A stretch of DNA of 64,000 nt from Shewanella sp. AS1 (lineage in GTDB: Bacteria; Pseudomonadota; Gammaproteobacteria; Enterobacterales; Shewanellaceae): NCBI RefSeq assembly GCF_021412565.1, contig NZ_JAKCLJ010000006.1:1-64000 (forward strand). Reading direction: 5' to 3'. The translations under genes were made by a program, and so were the position numbers. The notes below the pieces were generated by a model. That model ran no database searches, was not told the origin of the DNA, and worked only from the letters and a program-made list of their open reading frames with translations. Positions 53,603 through 62,279 of this stretch are shown here, piece after piece (position 1 is the first letter of the stretch; each line of letters opens with the position of its first letter).

Positions 53603-55600
53603 GTGAAAACTGAACTTTATTCCGTATCAAAAATTTTCACGGAAAGACTTCTACGAATCCCAGACTATCAACGTGGTTATGCATGGACTAAGAAACAGCT
53701 AAAAGATTTTTGGGGGGATATACAACAACTTGAGAAAGGTCATAATCATTATGTAGGTGTACTGACGCTAGAAGATGTAGAAAAAGATAAGTATTCAAAG
53801 TGGGATGACGATGAATGGATAATTGAATCTAAAAATTATGAACCTTACTATGTAGTAGATGGGCAACAACGACTTACTACTACAGTAATTTTGATTCAAT
53901 GTATTCTTGAAGCTATCGGCGATAGAGAAATTAACTATACAAAACCTGATGAAATACGCAAGAAATTCATCTTTGAATCAAAAGATGAAGGAATATCTAG
54001 GTCGTACCTTTTTGGATATGAAATAGACAATCCTAGTTATGAATTTTTAAAGCAAAAAATATTCTGTGAGCTATCTGATAATCAGCCCAATGTGCAAGAA
54101 ACCATTTATACTAATAACCTACTGATGGCGAAAGAGTACTTTAAAGAGCAATTGTCTAATCTTGATATCCATAAAATAGAAGCGTTATACACAAAGGTGA
54201 CGCAAAACTTGCTATTTAATATCTATTCTATGTCTGATGAAATAGATGTTCATGTTTCATTTGAAACTATGAACAATAGAGGTAAGCCTTTGTCACACCT
54301 CGAGCTATTGAAAAATAGACTTATTTATTTGTCAACTAAGGTTGATTCTGATGATTTTGAAAAGCGAAAGTTAAGAGATTCAATTAATGAGTGTTGGAAA
54401 ACCATATATCATCAACTTGGACGTAACAAAGATAATCCACTTGATGATGACGTGTTTCTTTTTAATCATTTTATTCTTTTTTATGGAAAGGCACTGAATA
54501 ATGGTGATTCAATTAATTACAGACGCTTCCGTAGAGGTTATGGGGCATATTATCAGGACTATTTGTTGGAGGATAAGTTCACAACAAAGTCATTAAATTC
54601 AGACGAGAATGAAAAGCTTACTGTTCCTGAATTGTATCGCTACGTTAGCAGTCTTAAGTCATCTGTCGAAAAATGGTATGAAATTTCAAATCCAAAAGGG
54701 TCTTCGTTAGACCCGAATATTGCAAAATGGCTTGAGAAAATTAACAGGACAGAAATCGATGAGAGTTTACCATTAATAATGGTTAGTCTTCAAAAAGAAC
54801 GTGATCAATTACTTTTGGTGAAGTTTTTAAAGTCACTTGAAAAGCTATTATTTTGTATGCTTCTTGCAAATAGATCGTACCGTATAACATTTAGCTCATC
54901 AGTTTTCATAGAATGGGCGAGCAGCTTAAGTAATGATGAGATATCTCTGGATAAAATAATTTCTCAACTTGATGATGCGAAAGAAGATTTTGCAAAAGAC
55001 TTAAATATGCATAGGCAAATATCTGAATCATTTAAAGATGGTGGTTTTTATCGATGGAGAGGGTTGAAGTATTTTATGTATGAATATGAGCAGGAGCTTA
55101 AAGAAAAGTCAAAAACATATACAGACAAACTGCATTGGGAAGATATGGCTGATGATATAAGAGATCACAAAACTATAGAGCATATTTATCCGCAAAACCC
55201 TAGGAAAGCCTGTTGGGTTGATAAGTATAAACATTATTCTGGCAAAGAGAGAAGTATTCTCAGACATTCAATCGGTAATTTGGTTCCTCTGTCACAGCCC
55301 AAAAATTCTAGTTTTCAGAATAAGCCCTTTTTGGAAAAGGTTGGTAACTCTAAAACTACGATAGGCTTTAGGTATGGATCTTTCTCAGAAATAGAAGTTT
55401 CAAACAATAAGCAATGGACGGCAATAGAAATTATTAAACGCAACGTGAAGCTATTAAAATTTATGGAGAAACGGTGGGATATAGATTTTGGTGGAGTTGA
55501 AAAAATGATTGAGTTTGTGAATCTTGGTTTTGTACTTAAGAAGGAAGATATCGTGCTACATAACAAGGCAATTCAGTCGACGCAAAAAACACGCGGCTGA
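53603..55600 (+). CDS. DUF262/DUF1524 (GmrSD-type) restriction-like defence protein
   Basis: A 665-residue protein combining both GmrSD modules. The N-terminal DUF262 domain shows IPDYQRGYAW at 19-28 and VVDGQQRLTT with DGQQR at 86-90, the ParB-like nucleotide-binding signature. The C-terminal DUF1524 domain shows an HNH-type site with IEHIYPQNP (His527) and GNLVPLSQPKNS. In E. coli GmrSD cuts DNA with glucosylated hydroxymethylcytosine, protecting against T-even phages, so an anti-phage role is likely here but the target is not known. The last fourteen codons overlap the attC site. The gene is AT-rich compared with core genes. Confidence 0.88.
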   Translation: MKTELYSVSKIFTERLLRIPDYQRGYAWTKKQLKDFWGDIQQLEKGHNHYVGVLTLEDVEKDKYSKWDDDEWIIESKNYEPYYVVDGQQRLTTTVILIQCILEAIGDREINYTKPDEIRKKFIFESKDEGISRSYLFGYEIDNPSYEFLKQKIFCELSDNQPNVQETIYTNNLLMAKEYFKEQLSNLDIHKIEALYTKVTQNLLFNIYSMSDEIDVHVSFETMNNRGKPLSHLELLKNRLIYLSTKVDSDDFEKRKLRDSINECWKTIYHQLGRNKDNPLDDDVFLFNHFILFYGKALNNGDSINYRRFRRGYGAYYQDYLLEDKFTTKSLNSDENEKLTVPELYRYVSSLKSSVEKWYEISNPKGSSLDPNIAKWLEKINRTEIDESLPLIMVSLQKERDQLLLVKFLKSLEKLLFCMLLANRSYRITFSSSVFIEWASSLSNDEISLDKIISQLDDAKEDFAKDLNMHRQISESFKDGGFYRWRGLKYFMYEYEQELKEKSKTYTDKLHWEDMADDIRDHKTIEHIYPQNPRKACWVDKYKHYSGKERSILRHSIGNLVPLSQPKNSSFQNKPFLEKVGNSKTTIGFRYGSFSEIEVSNNKQWTAIEIIKRNVKLLKFMEKRWDIDFGGVEKMIEFVNLGFVLKKEDIVLHNKAIQSTQKTRG

Positions 55601-55614
55601 TTACGGCGTTAGGC
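55558..55614 (+). other. Integron attC site of cassette B2
   Basis: A short 57-bp attC with R'' ACATAAC (55558-55564) and R' GTTAGGC (55608-55614); TTCAGTCGACGC and GCGGCTGA form the imperfect inner stem. R'' complements GTTATGT at the cassette start. The upstream CDS ends inside this site. Confidence 0.8.
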
Positions 55615-55648
55615 GTGAATCCTAGTTGGATTCCGAGGATAAAAATAA

Positions 55649-55954
55649 ATGGTGCAAATGAACTCTGGAAGACACGCATACTCTTTTGATGGCGGCGAAC
55701 AACTTACTACTATAGGTGCCACATTTTTTGTGTCCTACCTCTATCATCTGCATGTTGATTCAACGCATAGAAATTGGGAGTCAATTAGAACTCGAGACTC
55801 CCGCATAAGCACAATCAACCGAACAGGGAATTACCACGTAGATTGGCTTAATCATGTAGGCTGTATGAGCGAAGCGAATTTAAATAGAAATACTCTGGGC
55901 CTTGATGGTGCAGTCGTAAAGAAAATGGCGTTGTCCATACAAAAGGCATTGTGA
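55649..55954 (+). CDS. Cassette-encoded hypothetical protein
   Basis: A 101-residue protein with CCGAGGAT upstream of ATG 55649. It has a Gly/aromatic N-terminal half (SFDGGEQLTTIGATFFVSYL) and a His/Asn-rich middle (YHLHVDSTHRNWESIRT; NYHVDWLNHVGC). No signal peptide or known motif was recognised. It is the last cassette of the module. Confidence 0.65.
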   Translation: MVQMNSGRHAYSFDGGEQLTTIGATFFVSYLYHLHVDSTHRNWESIRTRDSRISTINRTGNYHVDWLNHVGCMSEANLNRNTLGLDGAVVKKMALSIQKAL

Positions 55955-55973
55955 GTGACGTTGAGTGCAAAGC

Positions 55974-56087
55974 GCCTAACAATCAGCGGCAGAGCGACAG
56001 TCAACGCTACGCATCTTTTGTGTTACTCGCTGGCGCTCAAACATTAACACAAAAGGTGCTCCGCGCTGCCTGCGCTGGGCGTTACCC
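55974..56087 (+). other. Integron attC site of cassette B3
   Basis: R'' GCCTAAC (55974-55980) and R' GTTACCC (56081-56087) bound a 114-bp palindrome. CAGCGGCAGAGCG pairs with CGCGCTGCCTGCGCTG, and CTTTTGTGTTA with TAACACAAAAG. R'' complements GTTAGGC at the cassette start. Confidence 0.85.
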
Positions 56088-56122
56088 ATAAAAATGAATC
56101 CAAAATTGATGAAATAGCTCTA

Positions 56123-56145
56123 AAGTCCTAATAAGCTTTTGTCCA
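56123..56145 (+). repeat. Conserved right end of integron-like module, copy B
   Basis: A 23-bp motif (AAGTCCTAAT then AAGCTTTTGTCCA) differing by one base from 986-1008. Both copies lie shortly after a final attC and mark where the two modules stop resembling each other. Confidence 0.6.
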
Positions 56146-56155
56146 TTCCTCTTTT

Positions 56156-56183
56156 AAAAGCGATCTCAATAGGTCGCTTTTTT
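56156..56183 (+). terminator. Terminator just beyond integron module B
   Basis: AAAAGCGA (56156-56163) pairs with TCGCTTTT (56174-56181) followed by more T. It would stop cassette transcription before the LON-domain gene. Confidence 0.75.
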
Positions 56184-56269
56184 GATCTAATTTATCTCGC
56201 CATGCGTACCACTGATATGGCTTTAACTGGTTCGTTTTTTTTAAGGGCCGTTTTGACGAGAGCATTAGC

Positions 56270-57121
56270 GTGGCAGATAAACTTTCTAATACTGGCAAAA
56301 CCTCAAACAAGACCTCAAACAAGGCCTCAAAGGCAGTGAGCTCAGCGTCATCTGTGGGGGCAGGGGCGGGCGATTCCGGCTTTCCCCCAAAGCTTTCCCC
56401 TGATCTTTCACCTGGCCTTTCACCAGAGCTAGCACCACTGGAGCTGGCAGTGTTTCCGCTGCCGCTCTTTATTTTGCCTGGCGGAATACAGCGGCTGCGT
56501 ATCTTTGAGCCCAGGTACTTGGCCATGGTTGCAGAGGCTATGGTTGCAGAGGCTAAGGTTGCAGAGGCTATGATTGCTGAGGAGAGGGCGACTGAGCCGG
56601 AAATAGTTTCACCGAAAACGAATATCAGTAAAGTCAAAAGAAGCAAAGACAACAGCAGCAAAGGCTTTGTAATAGCCCGCTATGATAAGGAGCATCCTTA
56701 TGATGTGCCGATCTGGGGAACCCGGGTGCAGGTTATCGATTTTCATAATGGTGACGATGGCATCTTAGTGATCGATGTGAAGGGGACAGGTCTTGTGGAT
56801 CTGAGCGAGTTTCGCTACCGCACAGATAGGCTCTTGCTGGCAAAAGCGCAGCCTAGAGCGCATTGGCCCGCCAGTCCCTGCTTCGATGGCGGTGGCGAGC
56901 TGGGAGAGCGGCTCACTCAATTTATCGAAAAACATCCACTGCTGGCTGAGCATTATAGCCAGCGTGAATTTAATGATATGAGCTGGATCTGTGGTCGCTT
57001 TTTGGAGTTATTACCTTTATCTTTGAATGACAAAGAGAAATTTGTCACCCCAACTATGCTCGAACCCTTAAAGGTGTTTTTGCATACCTTCATCTTAGGC
57101 GAGACTCAGGCAAGTCATTAA
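56270..57121 (+). CDS. LON substrate-binding domain protein with low-complexity insertions
   Basis: A 283-residue protein. The LON N-terminal domain begins only near residue 60 (LAVFPLPLFILPGGIQRLRI followed by FEPRYLAMV) and ends with a helical part (LAEHYSQREFNDMSWICGRF, then LELLPLS). No protease or ATPase domain is present, as in stand-alone LON-domain proteins. Two unusual insertions occur: an N-terminal Lys/Ser then Pro/Leu/Ser tract (KTSNKTSNKASK, LSPDLSPGLSPEL) and, inside the domain, AMVAEAMVAEAKVAEAMIAE encoded by four 15-bp DNA repeats (56526-56585), followed by a Lys/Ser tract. GTG 56270 is the best available start but its ribosome binding site is poor. Confidence 0.85.
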   Translation: MADKLSNTGKTSNKTSNKASKAVSSASSVGAGAGDSGFPPKLSPDLSPGLSPELAPLELAVFPLPLFILPGGIQRLRIFEPRYLAMVAEAMVAEAKVAEAMIAEERATEPEIVSPKTNISKVKRSKDNSSKGFVIARYDKEHPYDVPIWGTRVQVIDFHNGDDGILVIDVKGTGLVDLSEFRYRTDRLLLAKAQPRAHWPASPCFDGGGELGERLTQFIEKHPLLAEHYSQREFNDMSWICGRFLELLPLSLNDKEKFVTPTMLEPLKVFLHTFILGETQASH

Positions 57122-57173
57122 CAAGGAGTACGCCGCTGTGTAGAAAAGTCTGGGTATAAATTTCAGGATAAAG

Positions 57174-57202
57174 TGATCCATTCTTTTTTCGCCGCCGTAA
57201 TG
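57174..57202 (+). promoter_or_regulatory. ECF (RpoE/ChrR-type) promoter
   Basis: TGATCC (57174-57179), an 18-bp spacer and TAATG (57198-57202), 32 bp before the sigma gene. This matches the TGATC...TA consensus of sigma factors controlled by ChrR, so the operon likely activates itself. Confidence 0.7.
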
Positions 57203-57233
57203 CTTTCTATACTTCAGCAATGGTTGAGTTGAG

Positions 57234-57884
57234 ATGCAGCAACGTGTGACTAAAAGCGATCCAAACAGGGAGAGCGCGATTATTGCAAATGTTATTGCAA
57301 GTGCGACAGAGCCTCCGGTTTCAGCTCAGTTGTCTTGTTGGTTGAATCTTGTCGCAGTCAATTCCGACAAGCAGGCGTTTACCGCACTGTTCCAATTTTT
57401 TGCACCCAAAATAAAGCGTTATGGTCTGGCGCAACTGACTAATGAGGCTCAGGCCAATGAGCTAGTGCAGGAAACCATGACCAATGTATGGCGTAAGGCC
57501 CACCTTTATCACAGTGAAAAAGGGGCGGCCACAACCTGGGTGTATGCCGTGATGCGTAATGCCTGTTTCGACATGCTAAGGCGCATTAAAACCAAGAATG
57601 AGCAAAACCTGGGTGATGATATCTGGCCTCTCGATGAACAACAGGCAGAGACGGCCGATGACAATTCGCAGTTTGCCGATCATCTAATGGAAAAGCAGAT
57701 GCTCAATTACGTTGAATCCCTACCAGAGGCGCAGCGCGCAGTGATTAAAGGTGTTTATTATCAGGAGTTGTCTCAGGAGCAACTGGCAGAGCAGTTGGGT
57801 GTGCCGGTTGGGACGATAAAGTCCAGATTAAGGTTGGCACTGGCAAAGTTAAAGTTGCAGATGGGGGAGGATAATCATGATTAA
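57234..57884 (+). CDS. ECF sigma factor, ChrR-partner group
   Basis: A 216-residue ECF sigma factor. Region 2 is visible as ALFQFFAPKIKRYGLAQLT and ANELVQETMTNVWRKAHLY (near residues 60-95), with AATTWVYAVMRNACFDMLRR following; region 4 as LPEAQRAVIKGVYYQELSQE then LAEQLGVPVGTIKSRLRLAL. It has an unusual N-terminal extension of about 40 residues. The adjacent ChrR gene overlaps by eight bases. In Rhodobacter and relatives this pair responds to singlet oxygen, and the photolyase downstream fits a light-stress response. Confidence 0.93.
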   Translation: MQQRVTKSDPNRESAIIANVIASATEPPVSAQLSCWLNLVAVNSDKQAFTALFQFFAPKIKRYGLAQLTNEAQANELVQETMTNVWRKAHLYHSEKGAATTWVYAVMRNACFDMLRRIKTKNEQNLGDDIWPLDEQQAETADDNSQFADHLMEKQMLNYVESLPEAQRAVIKGVYYQELSQEQLAEQLGVPVGTIKSRLRLALAKLKLQMGEDNHD

Positions 57885-58620
57885 TTATCATCCAAATGAG
57901 CAGGTGTTAAACCAGTTTGCCGCGGGCGAACTGCCTGTCTCTATCAGTGTGGTGGTGGCAAGTCATGTGGAGATTTGCGAAAAATGCGCTCAGCAGCTTG
58001 CCTTGTTGACCGAGCAGCAGGCGCGGGCTTTTTTCGAATCTGATGCTCTGCTTAACCCTGAGCTTGCTGAAAGCGAAGCGGATTTTAATCCCAGCGAAAA
58101 GCATTCAAATCAGAGTGCAGCAGGTTTAAACCACAGTGCCTCAGAGTTAAGCCAGAGCGAGCTTGAGTTAATCGACAGCATTACCGCACAGGGCGGCGAG
58201 TATCCCTCAGAGCTAGCGCAAAACATCAATGAGATAGCGATTTGCGGCACCCGCCTGACTCTGCCGCGAGCCCTGAAATCCATTGCGCTCAAAGAGTGGC
58301 AGGGCCTCGGCAAATTGTCTCGTTCCCGTTTGCTGCTCGAGGATGGTGAGCTGCGTACCAGCCTGCTGCATATCGATAAAGGCGGCAGCGTGCCGACTCA
58401 TACCCATAAAGGCTTTGAGATCACTTTGCTCTTGCAGGGCAGCTTCAAAGATGAGATGGGCGAATATAAACGCGGCGACTTTGTCTGGCTCGATGGCGAG
58501 CATACTCACCAGCCCGTTACAGAGGAAGGCTGCGTGTGTCTAACCGTATCGAGTGACGCCATCTACTTCACTCAAGGGGTGAGCCAACTGCTGAATCCCA
58601 TTGGTCGCTTTATCTATTAA
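57877..58620 (+). CDS. chrR: ChrR-family zinc anti-sigma factor
   Basis: A 247-residue anti-sigma factor. The N-terminal zinc anti-sigma domain carries SHVEICEKC (His30, Cys34, Cys37). The C-terminal cupin domain carries VPTHTHKGFEITLLLQGSF and the later GEHTHQP metal site, needed for sensing singlet oxygen in characterised homologues. Between them lies a Ser/Glu/Asn-rich linker (SEKHSNQSAAG, NHSASELSQSELE) longer than usual. It should hold the sigma factor inactive until oxidative damage releases it. Confidence 0.93.
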   Translation: MINYHPNEQVLNQFAAGELPVSISVVVASHVEICEKCAQQLALLTEQQARAFFESDALLNPELAESEADFNPSEKHSNQSAAGLNHSASELSQSELELIDSITAQGGEYPSELAQNINEIAICGTRLTLPRALKSIALKEWQGLGKLSRSRLLLEDGELRTSLLHIDKGGSVPTHTHKGFEITLLLQGSFKDEMGEYKRGDFVWLDGEHTHQPVTEEGCVCLTVSSDAIYFTQGVSQLLNPIGRFIY

Positions 58621-58666
58621 TCTGATTTTAAATGAATTTAGCTTGATATTCGTGTCGAGGTGGATG

Positions 58667-59611
58667 ATGAGTGAAAAACTAAAAATCGGCATCAGCGCCT
58701 GTGTGCTCGGGCAGGGCGTACGTTTTGACAGTGGCCATAAACGCTCAAGCTTTTGCGTTGATCAGTTGAGTGAGTTTGTCGATTTTAAGCCCGTCTGCCC
58801 TGAGGTGGCGATTGGTTTGCCCATCCCCAGACCCAGTATTCGTCAGATAATTAAAGACGGGGTGATCAAGGTGTCCCGGCCCGACGGCAGTGGCGATGTG
58901 ACCGAAAAACTTAAAATGTTTGGTCAGCAGAGCGCCTCGCATTATGGCGATCTGGCCGGGTTTATCTTTTGCGCCAAGAGCCCAAGTTGCGGCATGGAAA
59001 GGGTTAAAGTGCATCATCACCATGGTAAAGGCTCTGAGGCGACCGGTGTGGGTGTGTTTGCCGAGCAGGTGATGGCGCTTAATCCTCTGCTGCCCTGTGA
59101 GGAGAATGGCCGTTTGCACGACCCTGTGATCAGGGAAAATTTCATGACCCGCATCTTTACCTATCAAAAATGGCTGGATATGAAATCCCAGGGCTTAACC
59201 AAGCATAAGCTGATCGTCTTTCATAGCGCCCACAAGTACCTAGTGATGAGTCATCATGTGGAGAGTTACCGCGACCTTGGTCGTCTGCTGGCCCGCGCCG
59301 ATATTGAGCTTGAGCCTTTAGCCGACGCCTATATTTCCGGCCTGATGCAGGCGCTGAAGAATAAGGCATCGAGGCGAAGCCATACCAATACCTTGCAACA
59401 CATTCAGGGCTATTTTAAGCGCCAGTTGGATGGTATACAGCGCAAGGAGCTTAATGACGAGATAGCCGCCTATCATCAAGGGATCTCGCCGCTCTTGGTG
59501 CCCCTGACCCTGATAAATCATTACCTGAAGCTGTTTCCCAATGATTATTTACAGCAGCAGGTTTACTTAAATCCCCATCCGAAAGAGCTAAAACTGAGGT
59601 ACGGTTATTGA
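58667..59611 (+). CDS. DUF523/DUF1722 protein, YbgA-type
   Basis: A 314-residue two-domain protein. Residues about 1-150 are DUF523 with cysteine-bearing motifs KIGISACVLGQGVRFD, KPVCPEVAIGLPIPRPS and AKSPSCGMERVKV, likely a metal or Fe-S centre. Residues about 180-300 are DUF1722 (YbgA), with FTYQKWLDMKSQGLTKHKLI and HSAHKYLVMSHH. In many bacteria it lies next to photolyase, as here, but its function is unknown. The start at 58667 fits GAGGTGG spacing; ATG 58664 is the alternative. Confidence 0.9.
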   Translation: MSEKLKIGISACVLGQGVRFDSGHKRSSFCVDQLSEFVDFKPVCPEVAIGLPIPRPSIRQIIKDGVIKVSRPDGSGDVTEKLKMFGQQSASHYGDLAGFIFCAKSPSCGMERVKVHHHHGKGSEATGVGVFAEQVMALNPLLPCEENGRLHDPVIRENFMTRIFTYQKWLDMKSQGLTKHKLIVFHSAHKYLVMSHHVESYRDLGRLLARADIELEPLADAYISGLMQALKNKASRRSHTNTLQHIQGYFKRQLDGIQRKELNDEIAAYHQGISPLLVPLTLINHYLKLFPNDYLQQQVYLNPHPKELKLRYGY

Positions 59612-60999
59612 GTGTCATTTATTGGAGCAGAAGGGATTGTCGGCTCCATGACAATCCGGCCCTGACTGAGGCGCTGACACAGGGGGCCACCCAGGCGCTA
59701 TTTATCTCGACCCCGACACAGTGGCAACAACAGCACCTTGCGCCGATTAAGGCCGATTTTATTGAGCGTCACCTAAAGCAATTTGCCACTGAGCTGGCAG
59801 GTGTAGGGCTTGAGCTTATTCATCTGCAGGCAAGGGATTTTAATGAGCAGCAAACCCTGCTCAAGGCCTTTTGTCAGTCCCATCAGATAAAAACCGTGCT
59901 GGCCAATAGTGAACCAGAGCTCGATGAGATAAACCGAGACATGCAGCTGATAGAGTCGGGCCTAGATCTTAAGCTTTATCAGTGTGACACCATATTACAG
60001 CCAGGCAGCGTACTCAATCAGCAGGGGCAGATGTTTAAGGTTTTTACGCCTTTTAAACAGGCCTGGCTTAAGTCAGTTAGGGGGCAAGGAATTGACTGTG
60101 TTGCATCGCCAAAGCGGGCAGCATCCCCTGTTCAAGTTGAGCCGGACAGTTTACAGCTCGATTTTCCCAAGACAGATTCAAGCGCCTGGCCGTTAAGTGA
60201 ACAGGTGATGACCCACGTCTTGCCCCAGTTCTGGCAAAACAAGCTACTGGATTATAAAAATAAGCGGGATTTTCCTGGCATCAAGGGCACCTCAGGCCTG
60301 TCGCCTTATCTAGCCATTGGTGCCATTAGTCCCCGCTGGCTGGCGCTGCAACTGATCCAGCGCCATCCCGAGGTGATAGAGGATACAGAGCACAAAGCCT
60401 TTGCCTGGTTAAATGAGCTGATCTGGCGTGATTTCTATCGTCATCTGCTGTTTCATTATCCTGATTTGATTAAAGGCGACAGTTTTCAGGCCAAGTATCA
60501 GTCGATGCAGTGGCTCGGCAGCGATGAGGATTTTTCCGCATGGTGCGAAGGGCGCACCGGCTATCCAATTGTCGATGCGGCGATGAAACAGCTGCTGCGT
60601 ACAGGCTGGATGCACAACCGCCTGCGCATGATAGTGGCGAGCTTCTTAACCAAGCATCTGCTGGTGGATTGGCATAAGGGTGAGCGTTTCTTCATGGGGC
60701 AGCTTATCGATGGGGATTTTAGTGCCAATAATGGTGGCTGGCAGTGGGCGGCGAGCACAGGCTGTGATGCTCAGCCCTATTTTCGGATTTTTAATCCTAT
60801 TACTCAGAGCCAGAAATTTGATCCAAGCGGCGACTTCATTCGTAAATATCTACCAGAGCTGGCAGCGGTGCCCGATAAAGAGATCCATTTCCCTCATGCA
60901 TACCTTGAGAAAAATGGCTTAACTCATCTTTATTGCCCACCGATTGTCGACCATAAACGGGCAAGGTTAAGGGCGCTGGACTGGTATAAGGCCTATTAG
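59608..60999 (+). CDS. phrB: Deoxyribodipyrimidine photolyase
   Basis: A 463-residue light-driven DNA repair enzyme of the cyclobutane pyrimidine dimer photolyase type. The N-terminal alpha/beta domain begins SVIYWSRRDCRLHDNPALTE and the C-terminal domain binds FAD, with GTSGLSPYLAIGAISPR, WLNELIWRDFYRHLLFHYP, and MHNRLRMIVASFLTKHLLVD near the dimer-binding site. The TTG start at 59608 overlaps the upstream stop and has GAGGT seven bases before it, so it is coupled. It is the key light-stress repair gene of this operon. Confidence 0.96.
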   Translation: MSVIYWSRRDCRLHDNPALTEALTQGATQALFISTPTQWQQQHLAPIKADFIERHLKQFATELAGVGLELIHLQARDFNEQQTLLKAFCQSHQIKTVLANSEPELDEINRDMQLIESGLDLKLYQCDTILQPGSVLNQQGQMFKVFTPFKQAWLKSVRGQGIDCVASPKRAASPVQVEPDSLQLDFPKTDSSAWPLSEQVMTHVLPQFWQNKLLDYKNKRDFPGIKGTSGLSPYLAIGAISPRWLALQLIQRHPEVIEDTEHKAFAWLNELIWRDFYRHLLFHYPDLIKGDSFQAKYQSMQWLGSDEDFSAWCEGRTGYPIVDAAMKQLLRTGWMHNRLRMIVASFLTKHLLVDWHKGERFFMGQLIDGDFSANNGGWQWAASTGCDAQPYFRIFNPITQSQKFDPSGDFIRKYLPELAAVPDKEIHFPHAYLEKNGLTHLYCPPIVDHKRARLRALDWYKAY

Positions 61000-61010
61000 G
61001 AACAGGGATT

Positions 61011-61442
61011 ATGACGCAATCTTTATGGTTACAGAACTTTCTTACCCTCTATAGCGGGCTAAACAAGGACAACCTAACTGGCCTGGCTAAGGTCTATCAT
61101 CCCGAGGTGATATTCAGTGATCCTTTGCATCAGGTGAACGGCATTGATGAGTTAACCGATTATTTTACTAAGCTTTATCAAAACCTCATCAGCTGCGATT
61201 TTGTGATTGAAGAGATGATGGAGAGTGGGACTCAGGCGGCCGTTTACTGGACCATGACCTTTTGCCATAAGCGATTAAATGGCGGCTCACCTATCTCTGT
61301 GAGTGGGCATTCCCACCTGAAATCACAGGATAACAAGGTGATATACCATCGCGATTATTTCGATGTTGGCGCCATGCTCTATGAAAATATCGGCCTGATT
61401 GGCGCCATGATCCGATTAATTAAACACAGGGCGGTGAACTAG
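61011..61442 (+). CDS. SnoaL-like (NTF2-fold) protein
   Basis: A 143-residue protein of the NTF2/SnoaL fold: NFLTLYSGLNKDNLTGLAKV and YHPEVIFSDPLHQVNGIDEL, then FVIEEMMESGTQAAVYWTMT. Such proteins often accompany photolyase and ChrR in marine gammaproteobacteria but have no settled function. It lies eleven bases after phrB and touches the next gene, so it is part of the same transcript. Confidence 0.85.
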   Translation: MTQSLWLQNFLTLYSGLNKDNLTGLAKVYHPEVIFSDPLHQVNGIDELTDYFTKLYQNLISCDFVIEEMMESGTQAAVYWTMTFCHKRLNGGSPISVSGHSHLKSQDNKVIYHRDYFDVGAMLYENIGLIGAMIRLIKHRAVN

Positions 61443-62279
61443 ATGCAAACTCAGATGGCGAATAAGATGGCAACTAAGATGACCGCTAATATGACGGCTA
61501 AGATGACAGTCATGATCACAGGCGCAACGTCCGGAATAGGTAAGGCGATGGCGCTGGCCTATTTAAGGGCGGGGCATACTGTGCTGGCCTGTGGCCGCAG
61601 TGAGCAAAAGCTCAGCGAGTTAGCTAATGCTCTCCAGAATGAGCCTCAGCTTGAGAATGAATCTGACCGTGAGGCCCAGGGCGAAAGCGGTGAACTTGTT
61701 CCGCTGTGCTTCGATTTAACCCAGCCTGAATCTTATCCTGTCTTACCCCGAGGGGTTGCGAAACTGGACTTGCTGATCCTCAACGCCGGTGACTGTGAAT
61801 ATATCGATGATGCGCTGCATTTCGATGCTAAACGGTTCGAGCGAGTAATTAAAATTAATCTTATCGCCATCGGCTATGGGCTGTCGGCCTGGCTGAGCAG
61901 GATAAGATCCGGAGGACGAGTGGTGTTTATCAGCTCCAGCGCGCAACTCTTGCCACTGCCAAGGGCTGAAGCTTACGGTGCATCGAAAGCGGCATTAACC
62001 TACCTAGCAAACAGCCTAGCCATCGACCTTGCCAAAGAGGATATTCAGGTCACTTGCGTACACCCTGGTTTTGTCGCCACGCCGCTCACCGATCGCAACA
62101 CCTTCGCCATGCCTATGCTGGTGAGTGCAGAGCAGGCGGCTGCTGAAATAATTCGCGGCATCGCTCGTGGCAAACGGGAGATCCATTTTCCCCGGGGATT
62201 TATTTGGATCATGCGGATGCTCTCATGGCTGCCCTTTACTTGGTGGCAGAAACTTGCGCTTAAGATGGTGAATGCATGA
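61443..62279 (+). CDS. SDR-family oxidoreductase
   Basis: A 278-residue short-chain dehydrogenase. The cofactor motif is TGATSGIGKAM near residue 28; the catalytic YxxxK is intact (AEAYGASKAAL), with upstream Ser in VVFISSSAQLL. The N-terminus is odd: repeated Met/Ala/Thr units (MATKM, MTANM, MTAKM) encoded by 12-bp tandem repeats (about 61457-61510). The true start may be a later Met, such as that of MTVMITGAT. It overlaps the next gene by four bases. Confidence 0.88.
   Translation: MQTQMANKMATKMTANMTAKMTVMITGATSGIGKAMALAYLRAGHTVLACGRSEQKLSELANALQNEPQLENESDREAQGESGELVPLCFDLTQPESYPVLPRGVAKLDLLILNAGDCEYIDDALHFDAKRFERVIKINLIAIGYGLSAWLSRIRSGGRVVFISSSAQLLPLPRAEAYGASKAALTYLANSLAIDLAKEDIQVTCVHPGFVATPLTDRNTFAMPMLVSAEQAAAEIIRGIARGKREIHFPRGFIWIMRMLSWLPFTWWQKLALKMVNA

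Larger units (their letters stand above)
52640..56145 (+). mobile_element. Integrase-less integron module B (leader, three cassettes, right end)
   Basis: Three cassettes follow the leader: 52924-53561 (170-residue unknown protein), 53562-55608 (DUF262/DUF1524 protein) and 55609-56081 (101-residue unknown protein). In each, the cassette's first bases with the preceding G (GTTAGGG, GTTATGT, GTTAGGC) are exact complements of the 5' box of its own attC (CCCTAAC, ACATAAC, GCCTAAC). All genes point the same way. The region is AT-richer than the flanking core genes. It ends with the 23-bp motif shared with module A. Confidence 0.8.
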
